DNA from: Seriola aureovittata
Taxonomy: Eukaryota > Chordata > Actinopteri > Carangiformes > Carangidae
Direction: 5' to 3'
DNA: 64,000 bases
Assembly: GCF_021018895.1 (NCBI RefSeq)
Contig: NC_079386.1
Coordinates: 6,810,835-6,874,834, forward strand
Each line of letters opens with the position of its first letter. The first letter of the stretch is position 1. This document shows, one piece after another, positions 52,161-64,000 of this stretch. Made by a program: the position numbers and the translations under genes. Under the pieces are notes generated by a model. It had not been told where the DNA came from and made no database searches. It was given only the letters and a program-made list of their open reading frames with translations.

Positions 52161-53072
52161 GGATATCATTCAGCATTTTTTTCTTTAAGGAAAAACATAG
52201 TGACATTTCCTCCCTTTGTCTTTATAGCCTATTGTCAGGAGAGAGATAAACCTACAGATAATCAGTGAGACTTTGTAAAAATGAATGGGATTTTTTTTTC
52301 TCTTCTCAGAGTGGAGCGATGAGATGAGGAGCAAGAAGTGTAAAAGAAAGAACCCGCTGGGTCGGTCGGAGAGAAAAAAGAAAGTAGCTCTGGTTTCAGG
52401 TAAAAATGGATCCTTTATTATTTATTCTGATCATCTGTCCAACTCATCATCCTTCTTTTACCGTCTTTCTTATTAAACCAGTAGATGTCCATATTAGTCC
52501 CGCTGCCTTCCAGTCTTTTTCAAGCTGATGTATGTTTGAAATGTGCTGTGGTTTCTCTCTGTGTTTTATTCTGCCACCTGTCTCATCTATCACCTGTCTG
52601 ACTGTAAAATGGAAGCTGCTAACAGACCAACAGATTCATTAATAAAACTCCTTTTCTGTCTCACAGGACCTTTCATTGTCTACATGTTGAGAGACATCGA
52701 CATACTTGAAGACTGGACAGCTATAAAGAAAGTATGTTTGTAATTCTGAAAATGTCTCAGCTGTTCGCACATTAAAATGTCTTTTACGGTGCATTGACAA
52801 CAACTAAATGAACCTAATTAGGCTCTGCTTTGAGTTATTATCTGCTGCATGATCATCACAGTGTTTTCAATTTTGAACATTTAAAATGTCCATGGTTATC
52901 GATGTTTTGGTAACGTTGTCTTTGTGTGCTTTTCAGGCAAAAGCTGCACTGTCGCCACTAAAAAAGAAAGCTGAAAGTAAGTCTACCTCTAGCTCACACG
53001 TACAGTATAAGCATACCACGCTGTGAGGGTTGTGTCTCTAACCCATCATCAGTTTGTCTTTCAGAGCGGTGA
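49780..53072 (+). CDS. brms1: Breast cancer metastasis suppressor 1 (SIN3-HDAC corepressor subunit)
   Basis: Nine coding exons: 49,780-50,005, 50,127-50,217, 50,299-50,426, 51,716-51,795, 52,030-52,126, 52,310-52,399, 52,667-52,731, 52,937-52,976 and 53,065-53,072. All borders are GT/AG, phases agree, and they give 274 residues (human 246). The product is a nuclear Sds3/BRMS1-family subunit of SIN3-HDAC complexes that represses transcription. Visible parts: MPAQPP start; Glu-rich N-terminal region (about 10-76, longer and with a Gly-rich insert compared with human); [11 protein letters not shown] and LDLEKQF opening the first coiled coil (about 76-120); second coiled coil ending [14 protein letters not shown] (about 175-209); basic nuclear-localisation stretch 216-232; and the conserved [20 protein letters not shown] motif (238-257). 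Lysine-rich tail ends KKKAEKR. The last exon adds only two codons and TGA. BRMS1 is preferred over BRMS1L from the N-terminus and synteny. Confidence 0.95.
50086..50114 (+). repeat. brms1: (TC)n microsatellite acting as polypyrimidine tract
   Basis: A pure TC run ending 12 bases before the acceptor gcgaag of brms1 coding exon 2. It is the only pyrimidine tract at that splice site. Confidence 0.9.
50427..51715 (+). other. brms1: brms1 intron between coding exons 3 and 4
   Basis: 1.3 kb, from gtatgt to gtacag. AT-rich with an (ATT)n patch near 50,585 and a (TC)n patch near 51,190-51,215. No gene seen. Confidence 0.9.
52129..52156 (+). repeat. brms1: (AC)14 at the brms1 splice donor
   Basis: The repeat starts at intron position +3, so the donor itself reads CAG/gtacacacac. 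It follows coding exon 5. Confidence 0.95.
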
Positions 53073-53555
53073 TGATCGGCGGGTCCCAGTGACAACCAAA
53101 CCAAACCGAACACACACACACACACACATTCCCAACTACTTCCTCTAACACTTACAGTTTTGTGTCCTCGACTAAAGCAGCCCAGCAGACTGATCTTTTT
53201 TTTTTTTTTCTGCACCTTTAACCCCAGCAACCACCCCGCCGCCCCCCTACTGCTTGTTTGTTATCTATTGCTATTTAAAATAAGTTCTTAATATGACAAC
53301 CATGTATTTATAGAATGATTTATAATGGTGATTAAAATTTGAATGTTTTGTGACACAAGGTTTGTGCGTGTGCCTCTGCTTCGCTTGTGATGTGTGTTTT
53401 AATCTTTAGGTAACCTGTAACCTTTTCCAAAACAATATTAAGATTCTTGAAGGAAGTGTTAATGAAATTAGTAAAAAATTAATTCTTGAGAGTTTTACAA
53501 GGAAAAGAAGAAGAAAGTTTTACATTTTGAGAAAAATAAAACCCATACTATTTCA
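53073..53555 (+). other. brms1: brms1 3' UTR with poly(A) signals
   Basis: Follows the TGA in the last exon. It carries ATTAAA near 53,331 and AATAAA at 53,535-53,540, either of which could end the transcript. Includes a small CA tract (about 53,110-53,128) and a T run (about 53,197-53,209). Confidence 0.55.
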
Positions 53556-54019
53556 AGAACAGTGAGAAAATGTTATGTCCAAACATTGTCCTTGCATCTT
53601 TATGAGCCGTCCATTCTGAACCACCAGCTGCTAAAGAAGGAACAGAGACCTGGAACATAATCAGGATTTTAGAAATAATAATATCATGAGTCTAAACTCC
53701 CCCACCACAACAATTCTCAAGGCACTAAGATGTTTGAGGACAGACACCAACAAAAAGTCTGTAAAGGTCTGTTTTCAGCTTAAAAGCCGTGACAAACCCT
53801 TTGTATTCTACCTGCTCATTAAGACTGTAAAGTTAACGGCTAGCCGGCGAACATACTGAAGCATTTAGCAACTAAACAGTCGGATATTTCCCTCAGGGGT
53901 TGTTGGAGACCTAAACAGAGCTACAAACAACTCCAAATGAAGGTCGATGTGGATCCTCCAGCTGGATGTATAAATAGGAAACTGTGAAGAAAAAAAATAG
54001 CAAGTGAAAGAAAATGTAG

Positions 54020-54590
54020 TAGTGTGGATGTAGCCTCTAAGAAACCCACATGGCACTTGTATGAAGCAGGGAGTCTAAAGCTCCTGATCTGTGCTGATTT
54101 GTGGCTCTTCACTCCTGACCAGATAAAGCTCTTCAGGCACACTCGGCGGCAGCAGGAATTTTCAACAGTGTGTGTGTAGAGATGAGTCTTTGCAACCCCC
54201 TGACTGGCTGAATCTCCTCCCATGCTCTTCACAGTGGTGTGGTTTCTCTGCTGTGTGAATATTTCCTGCTGAGACGTCCTCTCTCCGTGAAGCACCTCCA
54301 GCAGAACTCACAGTGGGACTGTTTTTGTAGACCAGGTGTAGCGCTTTCCGCTCCCATCACATCTGTATGGTTTCTCTGCTGTGGGAACACACTTGATGGG
54401 ACTTCGACTCTGCCTCTGACTTCGTCTCCCGCACCGCTTACAGCAGCAGATGTCGCCTGGTGTGGCTACCCTTCTGTGACTTGTGTTGGTCTGGAGGCCG
54501 GAGGCTGTAGGAAAGCTTTTCTCACACAGTTACATTGGTGTGGTTTCTCTGCAGTGTGAAGGCGCTGGTGTGGCTTCAGAATCCAAATAA
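54020..54590 (-). pseudogene. Decayed C2H2 zinc-finger gene fragment
   Basis: On the minus strand, remnants of Kruppel-type fingers appear in several frames. HQRLHTAEKPHQCN followed by KAF lies near 54,560-54,510. PTAEKPYRCDGSGKRY lies near 54,385-54,335. IHTAEKPHHCEEHGRRF lies near 54,255-54,205. CCRRVCLKSFIWSG with a following YKCHVGF lies near 54,155-54,035. Three copies of the TxEKP inter-finger linker are intact, as TAEKP. The second cysteine and most histidine pairs are lost, and stops and frameshifts separate the pieces. It lies between brms1 and the coiled-coil gene. Likely a dead relic of a multi-finger transcription factor gene. Confidence 0.7.
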
Positions 54591-55255
54591 ATAAACAAAT
54601 AAATGAAAATGAACTGTGTACTTTTCTTGAACCTTGAAGCTCGACATAAAGCTGACTGAACACTATTTATTTTTTGTTAATTTTACGCCCTCTAGTATGA
54701 TCTGCTCATCTTGATAATCATTCACAAAAATATTCAAATATTACATATTTTTCATTAAATTATTTTGTAGAATATTACAGCTCTCAGCCTGTCAGGTCAA
54801 AGAGACTTATTTTGACAACTACATGATTTTCTCATGATTATGAATTTTCTTTTAATTTGGAGTTAAAAGTTATTGATACATGTTCAACAGCTTCTGGGTA
54901 CCGTTTCCATGGGAACAGGGCTAGAGCCTTGTGAGGCACGCAGGTGTGTCGGAGTAAATGTAGGAAAATACATGTTTCTTTCTTATTTTGGGGACTAATA
55001 CTAATATACATTGGTTGCACAGGATCTACTCAACAATTTACAAATGTAGTGATGTGGAGATGTGGATATGTTTGCGGATAGTAAGCGACATAAGCAGACA
55101 AGAATGTGTTTGTAAAGTGTTTATTAGACATGAAAAGGAGAAAGAGGAGAGGGAATTCGTGTGTGTTTTCATGTTTCAACCTGCAGCAAAGGCCTGGAGT
55201 CTGAGAAAGAACTGTGAATATTGAGAAAATGCCTTTTTTACCCTTCTGTTCTTGT

Positions 55256-55261
55256 TTTATT
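55256..55261 (-). terminator. Candidate poly(A) signal for the coiled-coil gene
   Basis: AATAAA on the minus strand (TTTATT on plus), about 500 bases past the TGA at 55,757. A second candidate lies near 55,120. Assignment is by position only. Confidence 0.3.
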
Positions 55262-55756
55262 TTCCTCTTCTCTCAACACCCTGACAAACCACACATTTTA
55301 CTTAGACTTCTGATTCAATTTTTTCTTCAGAAAAGTAATTTTCAGCAAAATGTCGATGTTGGTACTATTAACGATATCCTGTCCTAAACTACAGAGACCG
55401 ACTTTTCAAGTGATCATTAGAAGTTGGCGCTCTGTTTAAAGTGCATCTTATTTACTTCTCTTGCCTTTTTTTTTTACCATCATTTCAATTGTTCACCCTC
55501 TCCCCTTCCTGTTTCTATTCTGTCTGTTTTCCTCCCTCAAGTCTCATTCTTCCTCCCTCATCCATTCCGCTTCCTCCTCTCAGAGTTTCTATCAGCTGCC
55601 CCCCTTCCCAACTCTTTCTTAACCCCTCATCCCTCTGTCCTACTCATCACCTGGGTGCCAAACAAAGGGTTTCGGTGGGAGCCTGGCTAACAGTTCATGA
55701 CATGTAGGATGCTGCTCCCCTCTGTCACGTTACTATCTCCCCTCTTCCTCATCTCC

Positions 55757-56583
55757 TCACAGCTGCTTGCTGAGTTTACGCGCCTGCCTCTCCCTGGCTT
55801 CGAAGGCGGCTTTGGTGTCCAGCAGCTCGTCCAGCTGCCGGCGGATGCGAGCCATATCGAGCTGGGTGGCCTCGCACTGCTCCCTCAGGGAGGCCGACTC
55901 CACCCTCAGCTGCATGGTGGCCATGGAGAGCTGCTCGCTGCGCTCACGGCACTGCAACTGCATCCTCTTGGCATCGCTCAGGAGAGACTCCACGCTCACG
56001 GCCACCGACTCACACTGATCCTGAGACATGCTCTGGACAGAGATGAGGGGGAGAGATGGAGGTCAGATGTCAAAACTGAAGCTCTGGATCTGGACAGGAT
56101 ACATCGATTGGCTCAAGGACATTTAAGCAGACAGATGCTTGGAAACAGAGACTTAACGCACATTTGTCCAGTTGAAGTGCTCTCTGTGATTTTAATGTGA
56201 GATTTAAGGACTCTGCTCTATTCTCCAGTTTCTGTACTGTCTGATTTGGCAGTAATCTACAGCTCTCCTGCCAAAAAAGCAGATAAAGTGAATCAATAGC
56301 TCACAGTCACAAGTCCAGCACAGATCAACAGGTTTAAAACAGAACATTTGATCTGCGGAGAGTGAAGTAGCTTAAAGAGGCTTATCGTGGCTTAGCTCAG
56401 TCTACACTGTCCACTGCTCTTCTCTGTGTTTCTCTTTTATTCCTCTCCTGCCAGCAGTCCCTATCTCTGAAGCACGTTTTCACAGCACTCCTCTTTTTTC
56501 TCACTCATACACATTTACATCCACACAGCTTATTTCTCTCATCGGAAGCCAAACAATAAGAAGAAGTAAAAATGTCTTACCAT
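55757..56583 (-). CDS. Small coiled-coil protein, 92 aa, not recognised
   Basis: Coding exon 55,757-56,032 is GC-rich, unlike its surroundings, and opens after the acceptor tctgtccag. It joins in frame to an upstream exon ending exactly in ATG (56,583-56,581) before a strong gtaaga donor. In-frame stops (TGA, TAA) precede that ATG, so it is the likely start, giving MSMSQDQCESVAVSVESLL and so on. If the ATG two codons into the second exon is used instead, the protein is 90 residues. The whole chain is predicted helical, with heptad-like Leu/Met/Val spacing (MQLQCRERSEQL, ASLREQ, RRQLDELLDTKAAF) and a basic end (RQARKLSKQL). It has no signal peptide or membrane segment. It is convergent with brms1. 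The high GC, splice logic and clean frame support a real gene, but I cannot name it. Confidence 0.6.
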
Positions 56584-56720
56584 ACACAGACTCCTCCGGA
56601 GTCAAGTTTATCACAAGCTTTGAGGTAGATTTCTTCTGAGACTCGAGTTTCAGACAGTCCTCAGTGCTTTCCAGAGTGCTCTCTCTTCTTGTCCCTTTAC
56701 AGACCTTCTGCACACAGCAA
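56581..56720 (-). other. 5' exon of the coiled-coil gene (mostly 5' UTR)
   Basis: Ends TGTGTATG before gtaagac. Read in the frame that continues into the coding exon, it carries several stops, so only its last three bases are coding. Another frame of this exon is open (starting at 56,713) but cannot be spliced in phase. The left end of the transcript is unknown. Confidence 0.45.
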
Positions 56721-58598
56721 CTCCAGGTATCCTTCTCCCTCTCTCCTGTCCCGTCTCTCCTTTCTCTCTCTCCTCAGTGAACATTATCTTCTACCTCAGG
56801 GCTCAAGCGAGGTCAGGTAATCCACCGAGATTAGATAGTTAGTGGAAGACAGAAGGAGTCCTTTTGGAATAGCAGGACTCATTCTGTCTATTTTTATCTG
56901 TCAGGGAACTGCTGGTGATTCATTCAGTCAGACAAATCAGCCACATCTATGGCAATCACAGTAAAGTGCAGGTATTTTCAGTAGCTACAAATCATATCAT
57001 GTTTTTTTTCCCCTTCAAAAGAACAAAAAAAATTCAAGTCATTTCTATTGTGTCATAAATCTACATTTTAGAATATGCAGCCACATCTTAATGAATATGT
57101 ATTTTATAATGTTTATTTCAAATAATAGTGATGATGTAGCCACGAGGTCTGAGTTTTTGCCTTTGTGTAAACTCATTAAAACAAACTGATCTTGCAGACT
57201 GTGATGAAATTGATTGGATGCTAATCAATAGTAAACCCACAGTCTGTCAGTGGCCTGTTAGGTTTAACAGTCTGGGATAAACACATTTGCCAAACTGTTA
57301 GAAGCAGGGTAAAGCTTCTGATGAAATGAAAACAGCAAGAGTGAGTACACTACATATGTTTTGGCTCAAATCACTGCTCTCTGTTACTTGGCACTCGGTT
57401 TCTCAGATGCAGAATAAAGAGCGCCAGGATCTTTGATTGTGTTTGAAAACATTAGGCTTCAAAAAATAAGCAGAAGGACCAGTTTTATTGAAATTCACAA
57501 GCAAAGAAAAAAACCTGGCATGAAGTCATCAGCTTTATAGGCTTCAGGTGTGTAAAGGTCACCGACCCAATGAGTCATTACATCATTTCCTCGCCACAAT
57601 AACAACATTATGGAGCGCTACACAGCACACAACCTCTGCCAAACTCTTCTTCTTCTCAAAATTTCACCTTTGTATTTAAATGACTGTGAACTAACACAGG
57701 AAATACTTAATTTAACATTTCAAATGTCTCTTTGTAGAGAGGTGGAAGTCTTTACTCATTACCAACCACCAGAGGGAGACACAACTCAGCATATCCATTT
57801 CCATGTCTCCATTCTGGTCAAGACAAAGTGGACTCCTGTTAAAGAGAGCCTTTTACCTAAGATAGTAGTCTTACAAAATAAAACAGTTAAGCTCATTGTG
57901 TTTAACTCTTTGCTTTATTGCTTAAAAAAAGTAGCACACATGTCATTTATCATGCCTGGAATTTAAAAATCCATTTGAATTATTTGCAAAATAATGTGAT
58001 ATAATGTTATATCCCTGTTGTTTCAAGTTGTAATGAGTGGTCCTTCAAACAGTGGTTTAGTTCACAGCTGACAGTGAACTTTCTGAGATTAAATGACAAA
58101 TAGTTTGAGGCAGAATGAAAATAAGAGAAATTTGCCTCAATGTCATCATAAATAAGGAATGAAGAAAACCAACAGTAATAATAAAACTGGGTGGCACAGA
58201 GTAGTGACTCACGAGAACAACTTTGTAAAAATGTGACTTCAAGCTGTTGAAGCTACTGAGGAGTGAAAATGTTTTACATAGGAAACATCTGCCAGTCACA
58301 ATAAAAGTACAAAATCTGGGCACAGTGGTGAAATATAAAACGAATGCCTGCAGTAAACATTCCCGTATTCCTTGGTTATGTAAACAAACTGAATGAACCA
58401 ATCCATATTTCTGTGTGATGCAGTGGTCAGTCGGTTGAGAGGGGTTTGATAAGTGAGACGAGGTAAATGTGGGAAATGGGTAAATGCACATATCAGCTGT
58501 TTGATCTCTGTAGCATGTGATCAATCTGCTTAACACATGCCCTGACAGACACAAAGAGGCTGTGCAGGATTTTCACTTCTATTAATGCATGTGTGCCT
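56721..58598. other. Intergenic / possible tmem179b 3' UTR
   Basis: No gene recognised. ORFs at 57,610-57,966 (plus) and 58,057-58,554 (minus) lack recognisable domains and splice context. The nearest minus-strand AATAAA after the tmem179b stop is at 57,914-57,919, so the tmem179b transcript may run through part of this stretch. Confidence 0.4.
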
Positions 58599-58680
58599 GA
58601 CGAGGTGGCCGAGTGGTTAAGGCGATGGACTGCTAATCCATTGTGCTCTGCACGCGTGGGTTCGAATCCCATCCTCGTCG
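58599..58680 (+). tRNA. tRNA-Ser(GCU)
   Basis: An 82-base tRNA with all arms intact. The acceptor stem GACGAGG pairs with CCTCGTC, with discriminator G at 58,680. The A box is TGGCCGAGTGG, the anticodon stem is ATGGA/TCCAT, and the loop CTGCTAA places the anticodon GCT at 58,632-58,634. It has a long type-II variable arm, as in serine tRNAs, and the B box GGTTCGAATCC in the T arm. There is no intron. It lies antisense to, and 136 bases past, the tmem179b stop codon. Confidence 0.97.
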
Positions 58681-58727
58681 AGTGTCAACACTTCTATTGT
58701 ATCTATGTGCCAAAACACCCTTAAAAA

Positions 58728-58733
58728 TTTTTT
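58728..58733 (+). terminator. Pol III terminator candidate (T6)
   Basis: The first run of four or more T after the tRNA, 47 bases beyond its 3' end. That is longer than usual for a tRNA trailer but acceptable. Confidence 0.5.
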
Positions 58734-58752
58734 CTGCATCAATCATTTTGTG

Positions 58753-58755
<3 letters not shown>

Positions 58756-58787
<32 letters not shown>
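58756..58787. repeat. (TG)n microsatellite
   Basis: About 15 TG units followed by a T run, 30 bases past the tmem179b stop codon and thus in its predicted 3' UTR. Confidence 0.9.
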
Positions 58788-58790
<3 letters not shown>

Positions 58791-58816
58791 TTTTAACTCC
58801 TCTGTAACACCCATCC

Positions 58817-62835
<4,019 letters not shown>

Positions 62836-63284
62836 CATCCAGCGGCCCGGTGCCCGTCTGCAGGGAGACCAGCGTAAAGGCAGCCACAATAAGATGGAGA
62901 GCTTCCGGTAAAGTGTTTCAAAATAAAAAAAAAAGTACTACATGAAGAATCAACTGAAATGTAGTAAGGTGGACACGATGAACGTATGTTTAAGAATGCG
63001 TGGTAAAGAAAAGGTAAACCAATTTCAAGTGCAACTGGGTAAATCCAGTGAAATGTTCACAGTAAGGCAAAATGGACTATACAGTGGTTTAGCAAGCCTT
63101 TCGTTTTCCACTAATTGAATATCCTTGGGGGCTGTTGGAGGAGAAAGCAAACAGACTAATAATTTAATTTCCACAAATTATAAATCCAGAAAAAATCTTC
63201 CTGACTATCATTTTGCCATATGTTGCAAAAACATGATTTCAAAAGCCAGATGCAACCATTATGATCCCAAAATAATCAACTCAC

Positions 63285-63485
63285 CTGTCTCTTCTTGGGA
63301 CAAATGGCACGCCTAATATTTGAAGGCAAAAACAGTTGATTTCCGGCGATACTTTTGGCTGTTTTTTTTATCCGCTGGACTCGGCTCTCACTCAAAGTCC
63401 AGTTGCCCGAAGCGTCGATCCTGCGGTTCAGTTCGGTGCCTCCAGTTTTTAGTTTCAATAAGCTACTGCTTCTCTTGAGCTCCAC
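63285..63485 (-). other. tmem179b: Probable tmem179b 5' UTR exon
   Basis: Ends AAGAGACAG before gtgagttg, a strong donor. The first coding exon has a strong acceptor (ctccctgcag, exon from 62,857) 19 bases before its first ATG, so an upstream exon is needed. The open frame in this exon does not join in phase with the tmem179b ATG, so I treat it as non-coding. The 5' end is approximate. Confidence 0.5.
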
Positions 63486-63523
63486 CAGATGTGCACGTCC
63501 GATTATAAATGCGTAAAAATCGT

Positions 63524-63529
63524 TTTATT
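63524..63529 (-). terminator. Poly(A) signal AATAAA
   Basis: Minus-strand AATAAA, 20 bases after the TAA of the exon at 63,550-63,617. It fits the end of that upstream gene, just before tmem179b begins. Confidence 0.35.
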
Positions 63530-63549
63530 TTGTCACACTGACCGGTATA

Positions 63550-63617
63550 TTAACTTGGACACTGGCTGTCATACAGGTCCATTTTCCTCGGGTCAGGAGT
63601 TGGTTTCATCGGATAAC
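63550..63617 (-). CDS. Possible last exon of an unidentified minus-strand gene
   Basis: A strong acceptor (atctttctag) opens 68 bases. Only one frame stays open, running 21 residues (YPMKPTPDPRKMDLYDSQCPS) to TAA, with an AATAAA just after. The rest of the gene would lie beyond the right edge. I do not recognise the peptide. The exon is short, so chance is a real possibility. Confidence 0.3.
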
Positions 63618-64000
63618 CTAGAAAGATAAACTGAAAGCTGTGGGAAGCAGCAAGAAGGGAAGATGAATGGATACAAGGGATGATCAATCATCTTTAAACT
63701 AAGGCCTTAGCACATCTGCAAACTGAAAGCCTTGGGCTTTATCTACACACATTTCTGATAATCATATGGTACCAACTATTGATATAACAGTATTAAAAGT
63801 AGACAATGCAGTTATAATATGCAGTAGACAATCAGGTGGCCAGACTTAGTCAAAGGTTGAGCTACTTGAGGATTTAGAGGCATGTCATCCTGGAATTAGG
63901 GGCGGCCACTGTGTGAGTGTGTATGTGTGTTTGATGAAAGTGGTAGTCCATTCCCAGAGTGCTTAATCAAACCTTGTGACTTATGTCATAAGACCATGCC

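Noticed and set aside
56501..56713. 70-codon minus-strand ORF starting MQKVCKGT as the N-terminus of the coiled-coil protein
   Set aside because: Its frame is out of phase with the coding exon at the donor 56,581. The in-phase frame has stops, so the exon is treated as 5' UTR.
57610..57966. 118-codon plus-strand ORF with an ATG
   Set aside because: No family signature, no splice or promoter context, and base composition like the surrounding intergenic DNA.
58057..58554. 165-codon minus-strand ORF
   Set aside because: It starts at a non-ATG codon, has no recognisable domain or codon bias, and lies downstream of tmem179b in AT-rich DNA. Most likely chance.
63276..63485. 69-codon minus-strand ORF as an N-terminal extension of tmem179b
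   Set aside because: Splicing from 63,285 to 62,857 puts it out of frame with the tmem179b ATG, and the human protein starts at the equivalent of that ATG.

Overview
This is vertebrate nuclear DNA, almost certainly from a ray-finned (teleost) fish. The coding exons are small, have GT/AG borders and are embedded in long AT-rich non-coding DNA. (CA)n/(TG)n microsatellites are very dense, and several dispersed repeats look like families common in fish genomes. Most ORFs longer than 60 codons here are translated microsatellites or chance frames. The real genes were found by recognising exons and checking splice phase by hand.

Layout, left to right. (1) 1-12,450: the 5' end of plcb3 on the minus strand, with its first coding exon (33 codons) at 12,014-12,112 and intron 1 running off the left edge. 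(2) 12,450-21,200: intergenic DNA between two divergent promoters, holding repeats and one hAT-like element. (3) 21,210-46,780: ppp1r14b on the plus strand, with four coding exons, a 21.5-kb first intron and a 3.1-kb 3' UTR. (4) 47,700-53,540: brms1 on the plus strand, with an NF-Y/CCAAT-type promoter, a non-coding first exon and nine coding exons. (5) 54,020-54,590: a decayed C2H2 zinc-finger remnant on the minus strand. (6) 55,757-56,720: a small two-exon gene on the minus strand for a 92-residue coiled-coil protein that I do not recognise. (7) 58,599-58,680: tRNA-Ser(GCU). (8) 58,817-63,485: tmem179b on the minus strand, with five coding exons plus a probable 5' UTR exon. (9) 63,550-63,617: a possible last exon of the next minus-strand gene.

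The human counterparts PLCB3, PPP1R14B, BRMS1 and TMEM179B all lie on 11q12-q13. PLCB3 and PPP1R14B are also head-to-head neighbours in human, so this block is conserved synteny. Plcb3 (Gq-driven production of diacylglycerol) and Ppp1r14b (a PP1 inhibitor activated by PKC phosphorylation) belong to one signalling chain, which makes their shared divergent arrangement worth noting. BRMS1 is a SIN3-HDAC corepressor subunit and TMEM179B is a four-pass membrane protein of poorly known function.

I found no unmistakably new biological system. The observations most worth following up are: the regularly spaced CCAAT array at brms1; dinucleotide microsatellites placed directly at splice sites of brms1 and tmem179b; a nuclear-receptor half-site cluster inside a dispersed repeat; and the unrecognised coiled-coil gene whose start codon is the last three bases of its first exon.
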